Part shown: piece by piece, positions 39,200 through 52,072 of the stretch
Position numbering within the stretch: the stretch's first letter is position 1
Layout: each line of letters opens with the position of its first letter
NCBI GenBank assembly: GCA_013397455.1
Contig: VYZB01000014.1
Coordinates: 1,770,581 to 1,834,580 of the forward strand
Source of the DNA: Crotophaga sulcirostris
Taxonomy: Eukaryota > Chordata > Aves > Cuculiformes > Crotophagidae
Reading direction: 5' to 3'
Length of the DNA: 64,000 bases
Notes under the pieces: generated by a model
Seen by the model: the letters and a program-made list of their open reading frames with translations, nothing else
What the model was told of the DNA's origin: nothing
Databases searched by the model: none
Program-made: the position numbers and the translations under genes

Positions 39200-39440
39200 T
39201 TGGGCTTTGTGCCATGCTGTATGTGTTCGCTGCTGTCTGTGCACCATGCTGCATGTATACTGTGCTATACATATGTGCGTTGATGTTGTCCATGCACAGT
39301 ATCACAGTATCACAGTTACAATATTACAATACACAGTATTACAGTATTTGATGTGCACTGAGCTACATGGGCCCTGTGCTGCATGTGCACTGAGTTGTGC
39401 ACACACCGTGCTGTACGTGTACTGTGCTGCCCATGCCATG
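39200..39440. repeat. Degenerate minisatellite (GTGCTGCATGTGYACTG-like) with an ACAGTATT block
   Basis: Imperfect repeats of a unit near GTGCTGCATGTGCACTGAG, roughly 20-24 bases, recur between about 39207 and 39435 (ATGCTGTATGTGTTCGCT, ATGCTGCATGTATACTGTG, GTGCTGCATGTGCACTGAG, GTGCTGTACGTGTACTGTG). A different short repeat of 8-10 bases (ACAGTATC, ACAATATT, ACAGTATT) lies inside at 39297-39349. The array begins about 75 bases after the CR1 tail. The unit boundaries are uncertain because the copies have diverged. Confidence 0.55.
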
Positions 39441-42400
39441 TCTGCTCCTCGTCCAGCAGCCCCTGCTTGGTGCCCAGCCAGCACACTGAGGGTCAATGAG
39501 CCTCTGTCAGCATTTACACAAGTGGGGCTGGCAAAAACACTATGTGAAAACCACAAGCCACACCTCGTGCTAATGAGGCCCAGAGTAGGAGGGTTAGCAA
39601 TGCTGCTGGGGGCAGAGCAGTGTTTTACCACGAGTATGTGGAGATGGACATAACTACAAAGCCCCATAGCTCTAGTGGTGATGAAAATGAAAGAGACAAT
39701 TTGCTCCCTGGACTCATTCAAATTTCCAAACAAATCTTCAGATGGGAAAACAGCCAAAATATTGCTCCCAAGGAGGCCAGCAATGGCAGAGGAGAGAAGC
39801 AAGGCTGCATTGCTCGCTGGATTTCAAACAGTTGGAAAAAGGCTAGTATCAGCTAAAGCCTGCAGCTTGAAACACAGGGGAGGTAAGGAGCTCTTCACTG
39901 GCAATAACCATAACTACAAAAAGCTGCCAGCAGACTCCCCAGTCCCAGCAGGAGCCAGCACTGGTGTCAGCCGGGCAAGCTGTCCCTAAGCAGGCTTTGT
40001 GCTGTGCCTTTTCCCTGCAGGATCCCACCCACACCCAGTGCCATCCTGCAAATACATGAATGTGTCAGTCACTGCAGACAGCAAGGGTGAGCCACAGAGG
40101 GCTGCTCTACTGTTACACGGGAACTACCAGGCTTGTATACCCTCATGCATCATCAGAAAATCAGGGGCAGGTAGGCAGGGACACTTCCTGCAGAGGGAGG
40201 AGATGCCCAACCCTCCCTGCCCTTTGATGACACTGCCCAAGCTGAAATCAAAGGATACAGCCAAATGTTTTCTGACCACAAGTGATGAGAATGGATTTTC
40301 AAGGCTAACTGCAGCCTCCAACTTGAATCTCACCCTGTAATTCCTGATTGAACACGTCTGCAATTCAGCAGTGCCTTTGCTCAGGATGCCCAGTCCTGAT
40401 GCAAAGCCCTGCAGTGCTGGAGAAGCTGGTGTATCCACAGAGCTTATTAAATATAGTCTCCATCAAATATTTTGTGCCTTTTTATCTGGGTTTGACTCTC
40501 ATTTCATTGTGACATTTTCTGCTAGGCAGCATCATATATTCCTTTTGCATGGACTCCCATAGGCTCTGATCAAGTTGCCTCTTAAAAGGCAGTAAATTTA
40601 CCAAGGTACCAAAGATGCTAAGCTCAGGATTGTTCATTGAATGTTTGCTTGGCTTCCTTGCACTGTTTTATGTAAAGCTCTACAGCACTGCAGATACACC
40701 TTTCTTTTATGTAGTATTTCCCACATCTGAGATAGCATGTTTCTCTGTCTAAAAACATACTCATGTTTATTTCAAGCCTTCCTACTGTCCCTCATCTCTT
40801 AAGAGACTTATAGTTGTAGACAAGTGAGAGAAAGAAAGCTCTCACAAGACCACTTTCCCTAATGTTTGCTGCCCTTTTCCCCTCTGAAACAGAAAGTAGG
40901 TGACTAGGTAAGTATAGCTGCAGTTTATCAGGCCCTTTGAGAGCATGTGTCACAGTGCCCATAAGCAGACTGCCTCTTGCTATCTAATTTCCCATGGTAA
41001 TCCACATCGGAGGAGCTGCTGCTCCTGGTCCCTTGGGCAGAGCATCACTCCTGCAGGCAGGGAGGGCAGGGAGCAGCAGACTTGCCAGGAGCCCTTACCA
41101 ATGCCACTGCCACATGGAGAATGTTTTTTGAGGGAAGACTCCAAAACTTCACCATCCCCATCATGTATGGAGATTTATTGTTTCCCGTGTTCATGCATTC
41201 CCGTTTCAGGGTGTTGTGAGGGGGATTGGTGCCCACTGGGCTGTACAGCCCAGACCGGGGGACAGGGTGAGCATTTCAATGCTGATACTCTCTGGGTGGC
41301 CATGGCAAAGGTGGGAACCACCATTTCCCTCACAGGGAACTGCAGTACATTTCCTATAGTGCTGATATTTCACAGTTTGTTGATTTATTTTCTTTTCATA
41401 CACATCTCTTCTTCACTCTACTCTGAAAGTTTCTCCCGCTTCTGCTTTGCTCTGGTTGAAGACCTGCATTGGGCCATTTTTCTAGTAATTTCTCTATTTT
41501 TGCCAGCATTTTTTTATGTGTTCTCTTTTTGCCCACAGATCCCCCTGAACACAGCTGGCCGTGCCTTGCCTGGTGGTGCCTTGCCAACCGGCTCAGCCGC
41601 CCGGAACTGGACACAGGACAGTGTTCGAAATGATGACTTGGCACTCAACCAGTCACAGAAACAGCTGAGACTACAAACAACTCCGAGACCCGCAGGTTTA
41701 AAAAAAAAGCAATTGCTGCTGTCTGCGATTTACAGGTACCATAGCCTTGGCAAGCTGCTCTTTTCACACAGCCACATTCACCCCTTCTGTAAGAGTAATC
41801 AAGGGACACAGGAATGATGGGATGAGCCAGCCTCTGAAAATGCAAATACAACATATATTCTTCAAAGATCTGGCACTACTCTTCATTTTTTAACTTTAAA
41901 CATAAATCCAAGCACTTCTCTATATTAAGAAAACATTACTCTATTGCAGCCTGTTAGAGCTTTCATTAGTGTTCTTGGTGCAGAAAAGTTTTGGGTAATT
42001 AACTTACAAAAAATGGTGCTAAAAGGATATAAGTTTAATAATACTACACAGATAATGAATCTTCCCTTAATGATATACTGAATTTGTCCAACATTTTTAC
42101 AGCGTTTTGAAACTTAATTTAATCTGACAGGGATGAATATGAGTGAACAAAACATGAAATTTAGCGAGCAGTTGTCAGTCATGCAAACACCCGTGTGCTA
42201 GGAGCTTCATGTCTTAGTCATTTCACTGTTTTCAACAGCTACCTGAGTTTTATGATGGATTGCATGGACTTGGTGCCACGCTGCCTGTGTGATGCTGGGG
42301 AAGGAGAGGATAAGACAGGACCACAAAAGCCGCCTTTTCTTTCCCTTTAATTTCCCCCCTGAATTTCTACCATGATATTTTAAGTTATGCATTTGACTAT

Positions 42401-45400
42401 GTGGTGTGTCAATATAACGCACTGCAAAGTTTAAAAACTCCTGGAAGTTTTGGGTTTTGCAGTCAGAGTGGAAGTCAGGTCTGTAGGCTGGTTTTGGGCA
42501 GGAAAGCAGAGAAGAAGAAATCCCCAGACTCTCCTGCATCCAGGTCTCCAACCCATGTGCCCACAATGGCAAAACTGCAGTGAGGCTGATCATGTTGCAG
42601 GGGCTGTTTCAGGGCAAGGAAGCAGTCAAGGAAGCAAAAGACTGAACTACAGACAGGAGTCTGCAATAGGAGAAAGAGTGGAAAGGCTGATGGGCCATGG
42701 CCATCACGATAGCTCTGCTGCAAGCAGTCTCTGAGCCATCCATCAACCAAAGTGCTGGCTCCTTACAAATCAGGACCACCTTTTGCAGAAACTACAGGAT
42801 CGCAGCACAACAGACCCTTTCAGGCTATGGCCCATCTCCTTTTATGATGGGTATCTTAAATGTGTCTGATAGCTCCTGCCTTAGCAGTGTAGATTTGTCT
42901 CCTTAGCTATGAAAGGAGCCTGTGCCACTAATGGAGATGGAGATGTTTATAATAACGTCTCCAATGTCAGTGGAGATGTATTGCATCCCAAAAGCCTGTG
43001 TTTCACTTGCTTCTGTTTTGTGCTAAGACACTTTATCTGACAACACATTTCTCCTAATCAGAGAGCACATCCTATATTGCATCCATAGCTTGAGGTGCTT
43101 AGGGAGAAATATCAGTGGAAAAAGCTTTGTCAAACCACAAGTATGATCCACTTACGTTTGACTTCTCCAGTGAATCTTTACATTTCTGGACTGCAGCCAT
43201 GCTGACATTTATTTCCACAAGAAATCTCCAATAAAACAGAGTATCTGATATTAGTGTGTTTGACCTGCTGGCCTTGCTGAAGCTGCAGGGAAGTAAGTGT
43301 ACATTTAATCAATTTTACTGTATGTGCAGAGGTCATCATTGTGAATTGGCTCCTGGAGATGCTGTTCAGTTACTTCTCTGTAGAGAAGAAGATTTTCAGA
43401 TCCTGATATCATCTTGAAAATGCTAAATATCTGAGAAATACCTTCCTGTAAGAACCTGTTCGGAAGGACCTGGATGCTGCAGAGGCACACAGTACCAAGT
43501 GCTTTGGAAATGTGGTTTCTTCCATGGTTACCATGAGCATCCCTTCACCTGGCAATCACTCGGTCCAGAGAGCAAACTAAACACTGCTGCTGTGGTTGGC
43601 AACAGGAAAGTGTTTGGTGTAAACAGAGAACTGCAGCATTTCCAGGAAGGTCAGTGGTTGGGAAATGCATGGACTGGTACACTAGAAGAGGAAGATGCTA
43701 GCAGGCATTTGTTTTAATTAAATGCTTTTTTTGTATTTAGCACAAGAGTAAACTTAACACAGACTCTGGGGTTTGGGTTTTTTTCCCCTTAAGTAAATAT
43801 GTGACTTTCTATAAAAATTTTAATCTGAGCAATCAGAGCCAGCACTTGTGAAGTAATTAATTGTATTTTACCTAATATCAGCATGATCTGAAGGCTAACT
43901 ATGTATAGGTGAGACCCATCATGATCCTATGTTTGTTCATACAGTACTACTTTCTATATCAATTGAAATGCAAGTTCCTAGCACAGGGGGTATTTTCATA
44001 TTTTGTATTTATGCAGAGCCTCACACAAGACTATTAGTAGAAAATAAGTACATCCTAGTGACATAAATCAGTGGAGAACTACTTAGTTGGCTCTTGCGCA
44101 GAACAAGGAGTTCTCAAAATGTGTAGCCATGTCCTAGAAGGCTAAAACTTCTCAGGAATATAATGTGTTATTCTCCATTTATTCATACCCCTATTTGTTG
44201 ACTTTTTGAGATTCAGACCATGCAGTGTGAAGGAAACCATGCAATTTGTTTTAAACAATCTGAGCAAATTGCAAAGAAAGGCATCTCCATTGCAGAGGAG
44301 GGTGTTGTCTTCATGGTTTGCTGTCTTTTGCCTTCTGCTGACATCACCAACAGAGTGTGTGACCAACTTGCATGCTATCCAGATGGGCTGAATTTTGCAT
44401 TGGGAGCTTGTTATTTGAGAAAGGCATGGAAAACCCCAAGTGCCTGTATTTGGGAAGGTGGTTCAAAAGGGAGTTCCCTCAAGGGTGTCAGTGCGCGTTG
44501 AGTACAAGCCCTCATATGCTGGTTGAGATGCAAGAGAAGGGGAGGCATCCCAGAGAGGAGATGTTCGGGACAACAGATGCCAACCCTTGCAATTGTGGCC
44601 CCAGATCTGAAGGCATAGGGAGGGCAGCAGCCCTGGGGCATCCATCTGAACACTGGGTGGGCTGCCAGGTTTCCTTCCTCATCTCACTAATTTTTTGGTA
44701 GAGCCACCATAGATGTCAGTGTTCTTCCTGGAGGAAGACAACACACGACAAAATTGTCACCTGTGTCAAGAGGTTCCTGTCAAACTTTCTTCCTCTTTCA
44801 AAATCCTACCTCTGAGAACATTGCACAGCTCTGACAGCAACATGTGGGCCAGACTCACATCCTTGAAAATGGCCACAGGACGACCTCTGATAATCTGGGT
44901 CTGTTACCTAAAGGCAGAAAAAGAAGTAACTGAAAAATGTGCTGCCTATCCACCAGAAAATGCTCATCAATGGACAAATTAACCTCATGCTGAAAATCCA
45001 AAGTCAGAAAGCCCTACTCAATTATCCCAGCAATGAGAAACAACTTGCAGGTTTTGGGGCACCCTCTTTTAAGCAATAAACTCCTGCTCATGTGAGTGCA
45101 CTTATTCTCCCAGCCCAGGGAATGTGTGCAGCTTGGGGTGCTCCTCCAACAGAGGTGAAAACTGGGGATTAAAACATAAACAGGTATTTCTGTATACCTG
45201 CCTGCAACTACTGAAGCCCCAGAGTTTATTTCAGTTATGCAAAAACAAATGGTATCCAAGAAGACAGTGTTTCCTCTCATGCAGAGAGGAATTAACTCCA
45301 GGACAGAGGTTCAACCGTTCCGCCGGGAGCACAAGGTCAAGTGTTGATCCTAACTCAGGGAAAGCTGGAAAAAAAAAATCTCAGCCGGTCACACGTGGTA

Positions 45401-45743
45401 CTTTGAAAAACCCAGTTTCACGATACAAAATGATTATGAAAAGAAGCAACCTCTGAACTAGAACTCAGAAAACACAGACACATCTTTGTAGGTTACTGCA
45501 GCTGAAGCGGCTGAAAGCTCCAGTTGCTCTACTGGCAAGGGATTCCTGAGATGGTTACAGAAATCAGACCTGTCTCAGAGAAATAATGAAAGGAGCGATG
45601 TTTGCATCTAAATAGAAAGCAAACAGAAAAAGCAAAAGTTGCAATTAGTGTAATTTGGAAATTAGAAGCTGAATAAATTAGATAAGGGAAGGGAAAGAAT
45701 ACAAAAGACAGACTACAGCTACAGAGAAAAGAGCAGTAAGATA
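39441..45743. other. Non-coding stretch, no gene recognised
   Basis: No supported gene. A 290-codon open frame at 40945-41817 (+) has no recognisable domain; it contains a hydrophobic run, but neighbouring frames are also open and it is probably chance. Near 40893-40907 a polypyrimidine-AG and a GTAAGT flank 15 bases that contain stops in all three frames, so it is not a coding microexon. No transposon was recognised. Confidence 0.55.
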
Positions 45744-46543
45744 AAGTCTTTAAAATATATTAGGGATGAAGAGAAGCCAAACAATGTCTTTGGACTATTA
45801 CCAAATTGAAATTAAAGAAACAGCAGTAATTATGCAGAAAGGCAAATGCTTTTAATGAACAAATACTCCTGTTCTGAACCTGGGGACAAAACCAACCACA
45901 AATGATGCATTCCCGTCAGAGGATGATGATACAACAATTTGCATAACAGCAGAAGTTCAGAGGGAAGCAAGCAATAGTTACCACAGCTAAGCATCGTCAA
46001 ATCAGCAGTCTAATTAATTTGCATAGAAGTACTTTGAAGAGACCTTACTGTTTTTTCTGGACTGTTAATGCTGTTTTTGTAAAGATCATGGAGCACAAGC
46101 AAAATTACAGCGGGAGAAGAAAAGCTGCTATTTAAGGGCAAGCTGAATGATTTGGATATTGATAGGCCTGTTGAGCTTTGATCCCGGGGAGATAATGGAT
46201 CCCAGACAATGAGAAACAACTGCAGAAATTAAAAAATAGGAAGGGATAATATCATTAATGGCCATCAACAGGGGCTGATGAGGGATAGAGCTTCTAAAAC
46301 TAACTGGATTTTTCTTATAATGAGATTAGAATTTTGCTTAATAAAGGAAATAGTGTTGATTTAAGCTTCTGTAAAATATTTGACTTGGTATCCCACAATG
46401 TAACATTCAAGAAGCCAGTTCAGTACAAAATCAACACAGCACACAAAGCAAATTGAATTCAAGCTAAAAGAATTACCTGTCAAAGACCAGCGAATGGGGA
46501 TATGTTTCAAGTGGGATCTCCGCAGAAATTACTCCTTGGCCTG
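45744..46543 (+). mobile_element. Ancient CR1/L3-like LINE remnant, reverse transcriptase part
   Basis: Four conserved blocks of LINE ORF2 read in order on the plus strand with broken frames between them. These are KSLKYIRDEEKPNNVFGLL at 45744-45800 (linker before the polymerase), KANAFNEQ at 45839-45862 (compare KAEAFNEQFSSVF), VDLSFCKIFDLVSHNV at 46355-46402 (compare DFSKAFDTVSHNIL, motif A), and FQVGSPQKLLLGL at 46505-46543 (compare VSSGVPQGSVLGP, motif B). The FADD block is not found downstream and no 3' tail is seen, so the copy is truncated at both ends. Order, spacing and direction agree with one insertion. The family assignment between CR1 and L3 is uncertain. Confidence 0.7.
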
Positions 46544-49500
46544 GAGGCAGCCAATGTTTTCCTGGTTACCTGGGAAGAAACACATGAAACCCTGTTGAAT
46601 CTGGCAGGTCACTGACTCGTGCTGGGGCAAGCAGTGGAGAGCAGAGAGGAGAGGTCCCTGGTTCAGGGACTGTTGTCCTGCTCAGCTGAACACGATGAAA
46701 TCACACACACTGTATTTAACTATGGGTGCATGGAAAGAGATTGTGGCACTGGTGCTTGGCAAGAATGGGGATGTGGTGGAGCTGTGCCCAGGAAATCAGC
46801 CTTTGAGAGAGGTTTGGGTCAGAAGATGGATAATTAGGTTTAAAATGGCTCAAGGGCTCATACAGAGGGATCTTGATACAATTATTTCTGAAATACTGCG
46901 CAGATGGAGGGCCAGTGGCCGCAGCAGCATGCTCATAAGTGCTGAGGTGGACCCCTTCGCAGTGGAAATGTTTTCATCAGGCTTTGCAGTGAAAACCAGG
47001 ATCTTTTATTAGGGTGATGGCACAGCTGGAAAGGGCCGTCACTGCTAGCAGAGTTCTACCTATTGAAGAGACCACTATTCCTTTCCAGCACCAAGTTCAG
47101 TGCTCTTCTTTTTCAGCAGTTACTTCAGCGCAACAAAACCAGCCTCTCATCTCTTGGAGAGAGCTCAGTTTGGAGTAGGCAGATTCTCCTGTCTTTCTCC
47201 TTGCCTTCCTTTTTATAGAGTGGTTTCATTTCTTCCATGATCAACTGCTGAAGGACCTCATCACGCATCACTTAATAGCTGGCATGTTTTGAAGTCATTT
47301 GGCTTCCATACAGTAAAGATGGACTTCTGGTTATTTTTCTTTCTGGTAGCTGATGATGGCTAAAGTGCTTCAGGATGTATTTGCATCCAAGCAGCTCATT
47401 GTGCACACCCTTTGGATCACTAACTGCAGATCCCTGCTGGGGGGCGGGGGTGCGTGTGTGTCTGGGCACCCTGGTACTGAAGGCTTGGCTGCAGTCTGCC
47501 TGGTACAGACAAGGTGAACAGCCTGCTCTCCACACCAACACAGCACAGCACAGCACTCCTTTGGGAACACAAAATATTTACAAAGTACCTCTTGGATCCA
47601 TGTCTCCGTATGTTTATTTAACTCTTTTCTCTTAAGCTATGAGCAGCTGTGAAGAGCTGGTAAAAGTCAAGTATCCTGAGCTGAGTTCTCATGAAGGTCT
47701 GGATGTCACAGACCTATCCTGAAGAAGTCAGAGGATCACCCCTCACTGAAGTGATGCCAGCAAGCTATTTCCTGGATTTAACGTGTTAATCATAGTTTAA
47801 AAGAATTCCCCAGCCTTTCTGCTAAAATACCCGAGGTTGTCTGCTGTGTTCATGTGTCAGGCAGCAGCTTTCAGATGCCAATTTTTAACCTTATTTGATG
47901 GGGTGTACAGAGTGAGTGTTTGGGCTCTGGCAGATTAAACTACAACATAATGTCTGCTGGATTCCCCAGATTTCAATTCAGTAAGAAATGCAGCAGTGCG
48001 AGTCATTCCTGTTGCAGAGCTGGGAGGAAATCTCACTGCAGTGGCTGTGGTCCCACACCATGGCTGCATTGCTTGTGCTTTACGTCCTCTTGTGTTGTGG
48101 AGTGCCATGCAAGGAATCAATTCACCTTCACGTAGTTGCTTCTTTTGGGAACCAAGATGCTCAAGTGCAGATGTTTATTACATTTCTAATGCATACACAC
48201 AGCTTTCATAGCAGCCAATAGCTTTTTGGGGTGAGAACCTGTTAATTAAAATTGAATTAAAATATAAATCAACCTGTACTATCAATGAAAAATAAGCTAT
48301 ATCAATCCTTGGCAACTACATAGAGCTCTGAAAGAAAATAAGTTGCTCATCTCTGCTCTTGATGGCACGCTCCTGGGTACCAGCACAGAGCCAGGCAGCA
48401 GAGGGACAAGACCTGTGCAGAGGTGACACACTCACGGTCTTAGAGCATACATGTGGATTTCTGCAAAGGCAGGTCTGTGCAGATGTGTCTGCCAGCAGGA
48501 GGGTGAAGGAGCAGAATAGCAATTAGAGCTATTATTAATCACTTGTGGACTGACTGATTACATGGCTTTAATAAGGAGGGAGTAGTAATGAAAACTATTG
48601 TACCGATTCGGCTGCCTTTGCTTTTACTGGCTGGGGATGTGTTGGGTGCCCTGTGTCTGCTGGGAATGCCACCAGTCCCTCCAAGAACCACCTCGGCTAC
48701 ACAGCATCCTGTGCAGGGTGCCTGGAGATGCCTCCTCTGATGGCACATCCCTCCCCAGATGCAGTTGTATGGACACTGCAGGGCATACGGGCTTGAAGTT
48801 GGACCTTGATGTATTCATGGAATTAGGGCTGTGCCAAAGGAGACTAAGGATGTTGAGCTCCCAAAGTGGAAATATCCCTGGAGAGAAGAAAAATTTCTTT
48901 CACAATTTTATATTTCCCCCCCTAGTTGAATGCAACAGAGAGATCAGAGCTGAAAAGTAAAGAGCGCTTTTAGAGAACAGATTTCCTGATGAAAGAGAGG
49001 GGTGAAAATTATCTGATGGTTGTTTTGACTGAAGATGAAAGCGTTGCATTGCTCAGCCATATAGAAGGCCACAGTCCTGTGATGGAAACAGTTACTTTAA
49101 AAAGGAGGAAAACCTAAATATTTGATACTGTTTCTTGGAAGTAATAATCAGAGATTTTATTTATATTTTTCAAAGACATTGAATTATTTATTTTGTGATA
49201 AGTATTACTTTAGAAAATTCCAGGAAAACAAATGCAAAACAAATGACTTAAAGGAGATCCCTGAAAGCTTTCCTACATAGTTATTTTTTCTCATCCCCTT
49301 TGCAACGAAAAGCCTACTTAAAGTTTCTATTTATGATACTGTTCAGACAGCTTTATCTGAGCATGTGAAGCATTTCTTAGTTTCATCTGTCAATGGTTGC
49401 CATCAAAATCAAAGGCTTTACCAGGGGGCCAAAGCTGTTGTGCTGCTTTGTTACATATTAGTCATCCCTAACTCTCCTCCAGCAGCTGAAGATCACAGTG

Positions 49501-51458
49501 TGACTTGTCCCCAGTGAAGCTCAGCACCATGCTGCTCCTCCCACGCCTTGCCAAAAGGGTATTTTCCTTTTGATTAGGTATTAGCTGGAAGTAGCTCCTC
49601 TGCAGGTTCCTCCCAGACGTCACCCTTGCTGTGCTAACAAAGCCAGAGTTTGCAGGGCAGCATGCAGCTCCCCCAAGGATGGGAAGAGCACCCAGCTCTG
49701 CTCCACTGGACCAGCCCAGGGGTCAGGCACACACAGCAGAGCCTCAAACCAGGTCCCAGCTCTTGCAGGAAGGTTGGTCTGGCACATAAGTAATAAGAAA
49801 TATGTGTAGCTCCACACCAGCCCAGCAGCCAACCTGATGCACTGGCCAATCTCTTGAGGTGCTCATCTCAACATTAGCCTCTACTTGCAATGCTACTGTT
49901 CTTTCTTGTGGAAAGCTTTCTGCTACTGAGCATTTGTATGTGAACAAGCATTGTTTCAGCTTCCATGATCTGGACCCAGTGTCCTCCTGCAACTCCACAT
50001 CCCCCTGGGGAGAGTAGTACTACCACCTCCCACTGCTGAGTGGATGAGTGACAACAGTGTGAGTGGGAAACACAGGAGTGGAAGGCATCACATCAAACTT
50101 TGAGCTTGACTTCTCCAATATTTCAGTTAATACAAGCTCATTTTATTACCTCAGGCAACTACAAGTGTCACAGGAGAGCATCTTCCACTTCTCTTTCCCC
50201 AAAGACGAAAACTAAAGTCATTATGTCCCTGAGCTGGTCTAGAGATGCCTCTGCTCTTCTCTACCCCACTCCCAAGTGTCCTGGTGATGGAAGTGGGGAA
50301 TATGTTTTGTAGCAGGAACTCTACCAAGGTATCTGGTACCTGGATGGGTTAGAGGTGGCACTGGGTTTGCTAGGGTGCAAAAGCCTCTTGAAATCTTTTC
50401 CATAACCAAATACCTCCAGGGTGTAAGTCAAAGATGTATTTTGGGGATTTTCCACCAGGGTGGGAGGATGAGGAGCACACAGGCAAGACAGGAGAGACAA
50501 CACAGTGACATTACAGTGTCAAAATCTATGACATTTGAATGCCTCTATCAGCCCCAAAGCTTTTGATCATCCCCACTGGTTATGCACACCTTCAGACACC
50601 TGCATGGCCACAGCTGGCTCCAGTGTTTGTGGGACTGGCAGGTGGGCTGGAGCTGACTGGGATTGTTGCTCCTTAGGGATGTGATGGGAATGGAGAGCAA
50701 GAACCATAGCAGGAGCTTGAGCCAGCAGGGTATTAGGAATGTGCAAAAGCCAGGAGTGGGAAACGTTACCTTGGCCCTGCCCCTGTACTCATGCTCTGCA
50801 GACACATCCTGCCAATAAATTCAACCCTTATCAACACTGCCTTCCTTTTCATATAGGATTTATTAAAATACTTATCAGAATCTCAGCGCTGCTTTTCATG
50901 GATGAAGTTTATTGTCAATCTGGATGGAAATCAGGAAGGTGTTTGTACTGCCAGGCTGGGGGCAGTGCCCAGCAGCCCCTGCTGAGCTCATCGATCTGAT
51001 ATTGCATCGACAGAGCAGCCAGCCCAGGCGTGAGGAACAACTGCAGCCTCTTCAAGAATTTAATACAGTCATCAGTAACAGCAAAACAACATCACATGTG
51101 TCTGCCTGCATCTGAGATTTGAGGTGGATAGGAGAATGTGGAAGCACACACATTTTCTGATGATCCTTGTCTATTATTGATTTTTTTTCAAAATTGCTTC
51201 TTTTTTATTTTAACAATTTGAGGGAAGACTTGTTCTTACAATGATGTTTAATAGGCTGAAGATGCTATGTCTCTGCTCTGTTTGTTGCACTTCAAGGGAA
51301 AACATGAACGTGAAGAAAATAAACACAAAATGGATTTTGAACCCACATTTTTGGAGTGATTCAAAGTAATTGTAGCGCTTCAGTTTTTCAAGAGTGCTTT
51401 GGGTTTCTGGGCTTGTACAGTTCAGAGCAATTTAAAATTAATGGAATACTTAAAGTTT
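46544..51458. other. Non-coding stretch, no gene recognised
   Basis: I see no supported gene. Open frames stay below 121 codons and overlap others. An AATAAA on the minus strand at 51209-51204, with a GT-rich segment beyond it (TGTGTGTG on the minus strand near 51150), could serve the minus-strand candidate exon at its right edge. In that case 51458 down to about 51180 would be its 3' untranslated region. Confidence 0.5.
51204..51209 (-). promoter_or_regulatory. Candidate polyadenylation signal for the minus-strand exon
   Basis: AATAAA on the minus strand, 250 bases after the TAA that ends the open frame at 51459. A GT-rich stretch (TGTGTGTG) follows about 50 bases later on the same strand, as in a typical vertebrate cleavage site. 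The hexamer is common by chance, so the support comes only from its position. Confidence 0.3.
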
Positions 51459-52072
51459 TTAAGAGCACTTCAATTTGCAAGTGATAAGAGTTTGGGGATG
51501 CAGAGAATAAAGTAATTTAAAATAACTGGAAGTGCTTTTCGGAATGTTTATCGTAACTCTGGCATAAACGGTACCATTTTCACAGGCTACCAGCACTTCC
51601 ATTGTGTCCTGCATGCCACAGAGTTCTACCTCTATGACAATCAGCTCTTCAATAAAATCACCTGGCTGAGAAGAGCCTCTTAAGAGACAATCTATATTTT
51701 TTAAACAGCCGAAAAGCTGTGTACTCTTTGGGCATCTTTTCTTTGTCAAAGGCTTCTTTCTACCTATTTGAAAGGACTTAGCTGAAACAGGAGGGAAATT
51801 CTCAAGGTCAAACTGAAAATTGCCACCACAGTTGCTGCTGGTTGGATTTGCAGCACAACAATCCTCATGCACACACCCATTCTCACAACAGCTTTCCGCC
51901 TTTTCTTGCCTGAGTTTAGGTGTTATTTCCAGTTCCCTGATTTCCCCTAAACTCTCTGCTCCAGAAATACAGCAGGAACCGCATCCTCTTCTTTGAACAC
52001 GGGTGCCGTCATACTTAGAGGCATGTAGATACATATAGCTTAAGAAACCCATTTCCAAATACAGTAGTTCAA
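51459..52072 (-). CDS. Candidate terminal coding exon of an unrecognised cysteine-rich protein
   Basis: The minus strand is open for about 204 codons to a TAA at 51459. The frame has an ATG at 52052 (MGFLSYMYLHASK) but probably starts upstream at a splice acceptor, CCACTTCTCTTTAAG at 52087-52073, leaving exon phase 1. The first part is Cys-rich and polar (GCGSCC, ESCCENGCVHEDCC), the middle is basic (RKKPLTKKRC), and the last 65 residues look folded: a hydrophobic strand (EELIVIEVELCG) and then EVLVACENGTVYARVTI, which resembles a beta-propeller blade. About 16 of 199 residues are Cys. A minus-strand AATAAA lies 250 bases downstream, as expected of a last exon. I do not recognise the family. 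It could also be a decayed pseudogene exon or a chance frame, but its length, composition and flanking signals stand out here. Confidence 0.45.

Noticed and set aside
40893..40907. 15-base microexon between a strong polypyrimidine-AG and GTAAGT
   Set aside because: The 15 bases contain a stop in each of the three frames, so it cannot be a coding microexon.
40945..41817. 290-codon plus-strand open frame with a hydrophobic stretch
   Set aside because: The hydrophobic run comes from a T-rich segment; no family resemblance and overlapping open frames.
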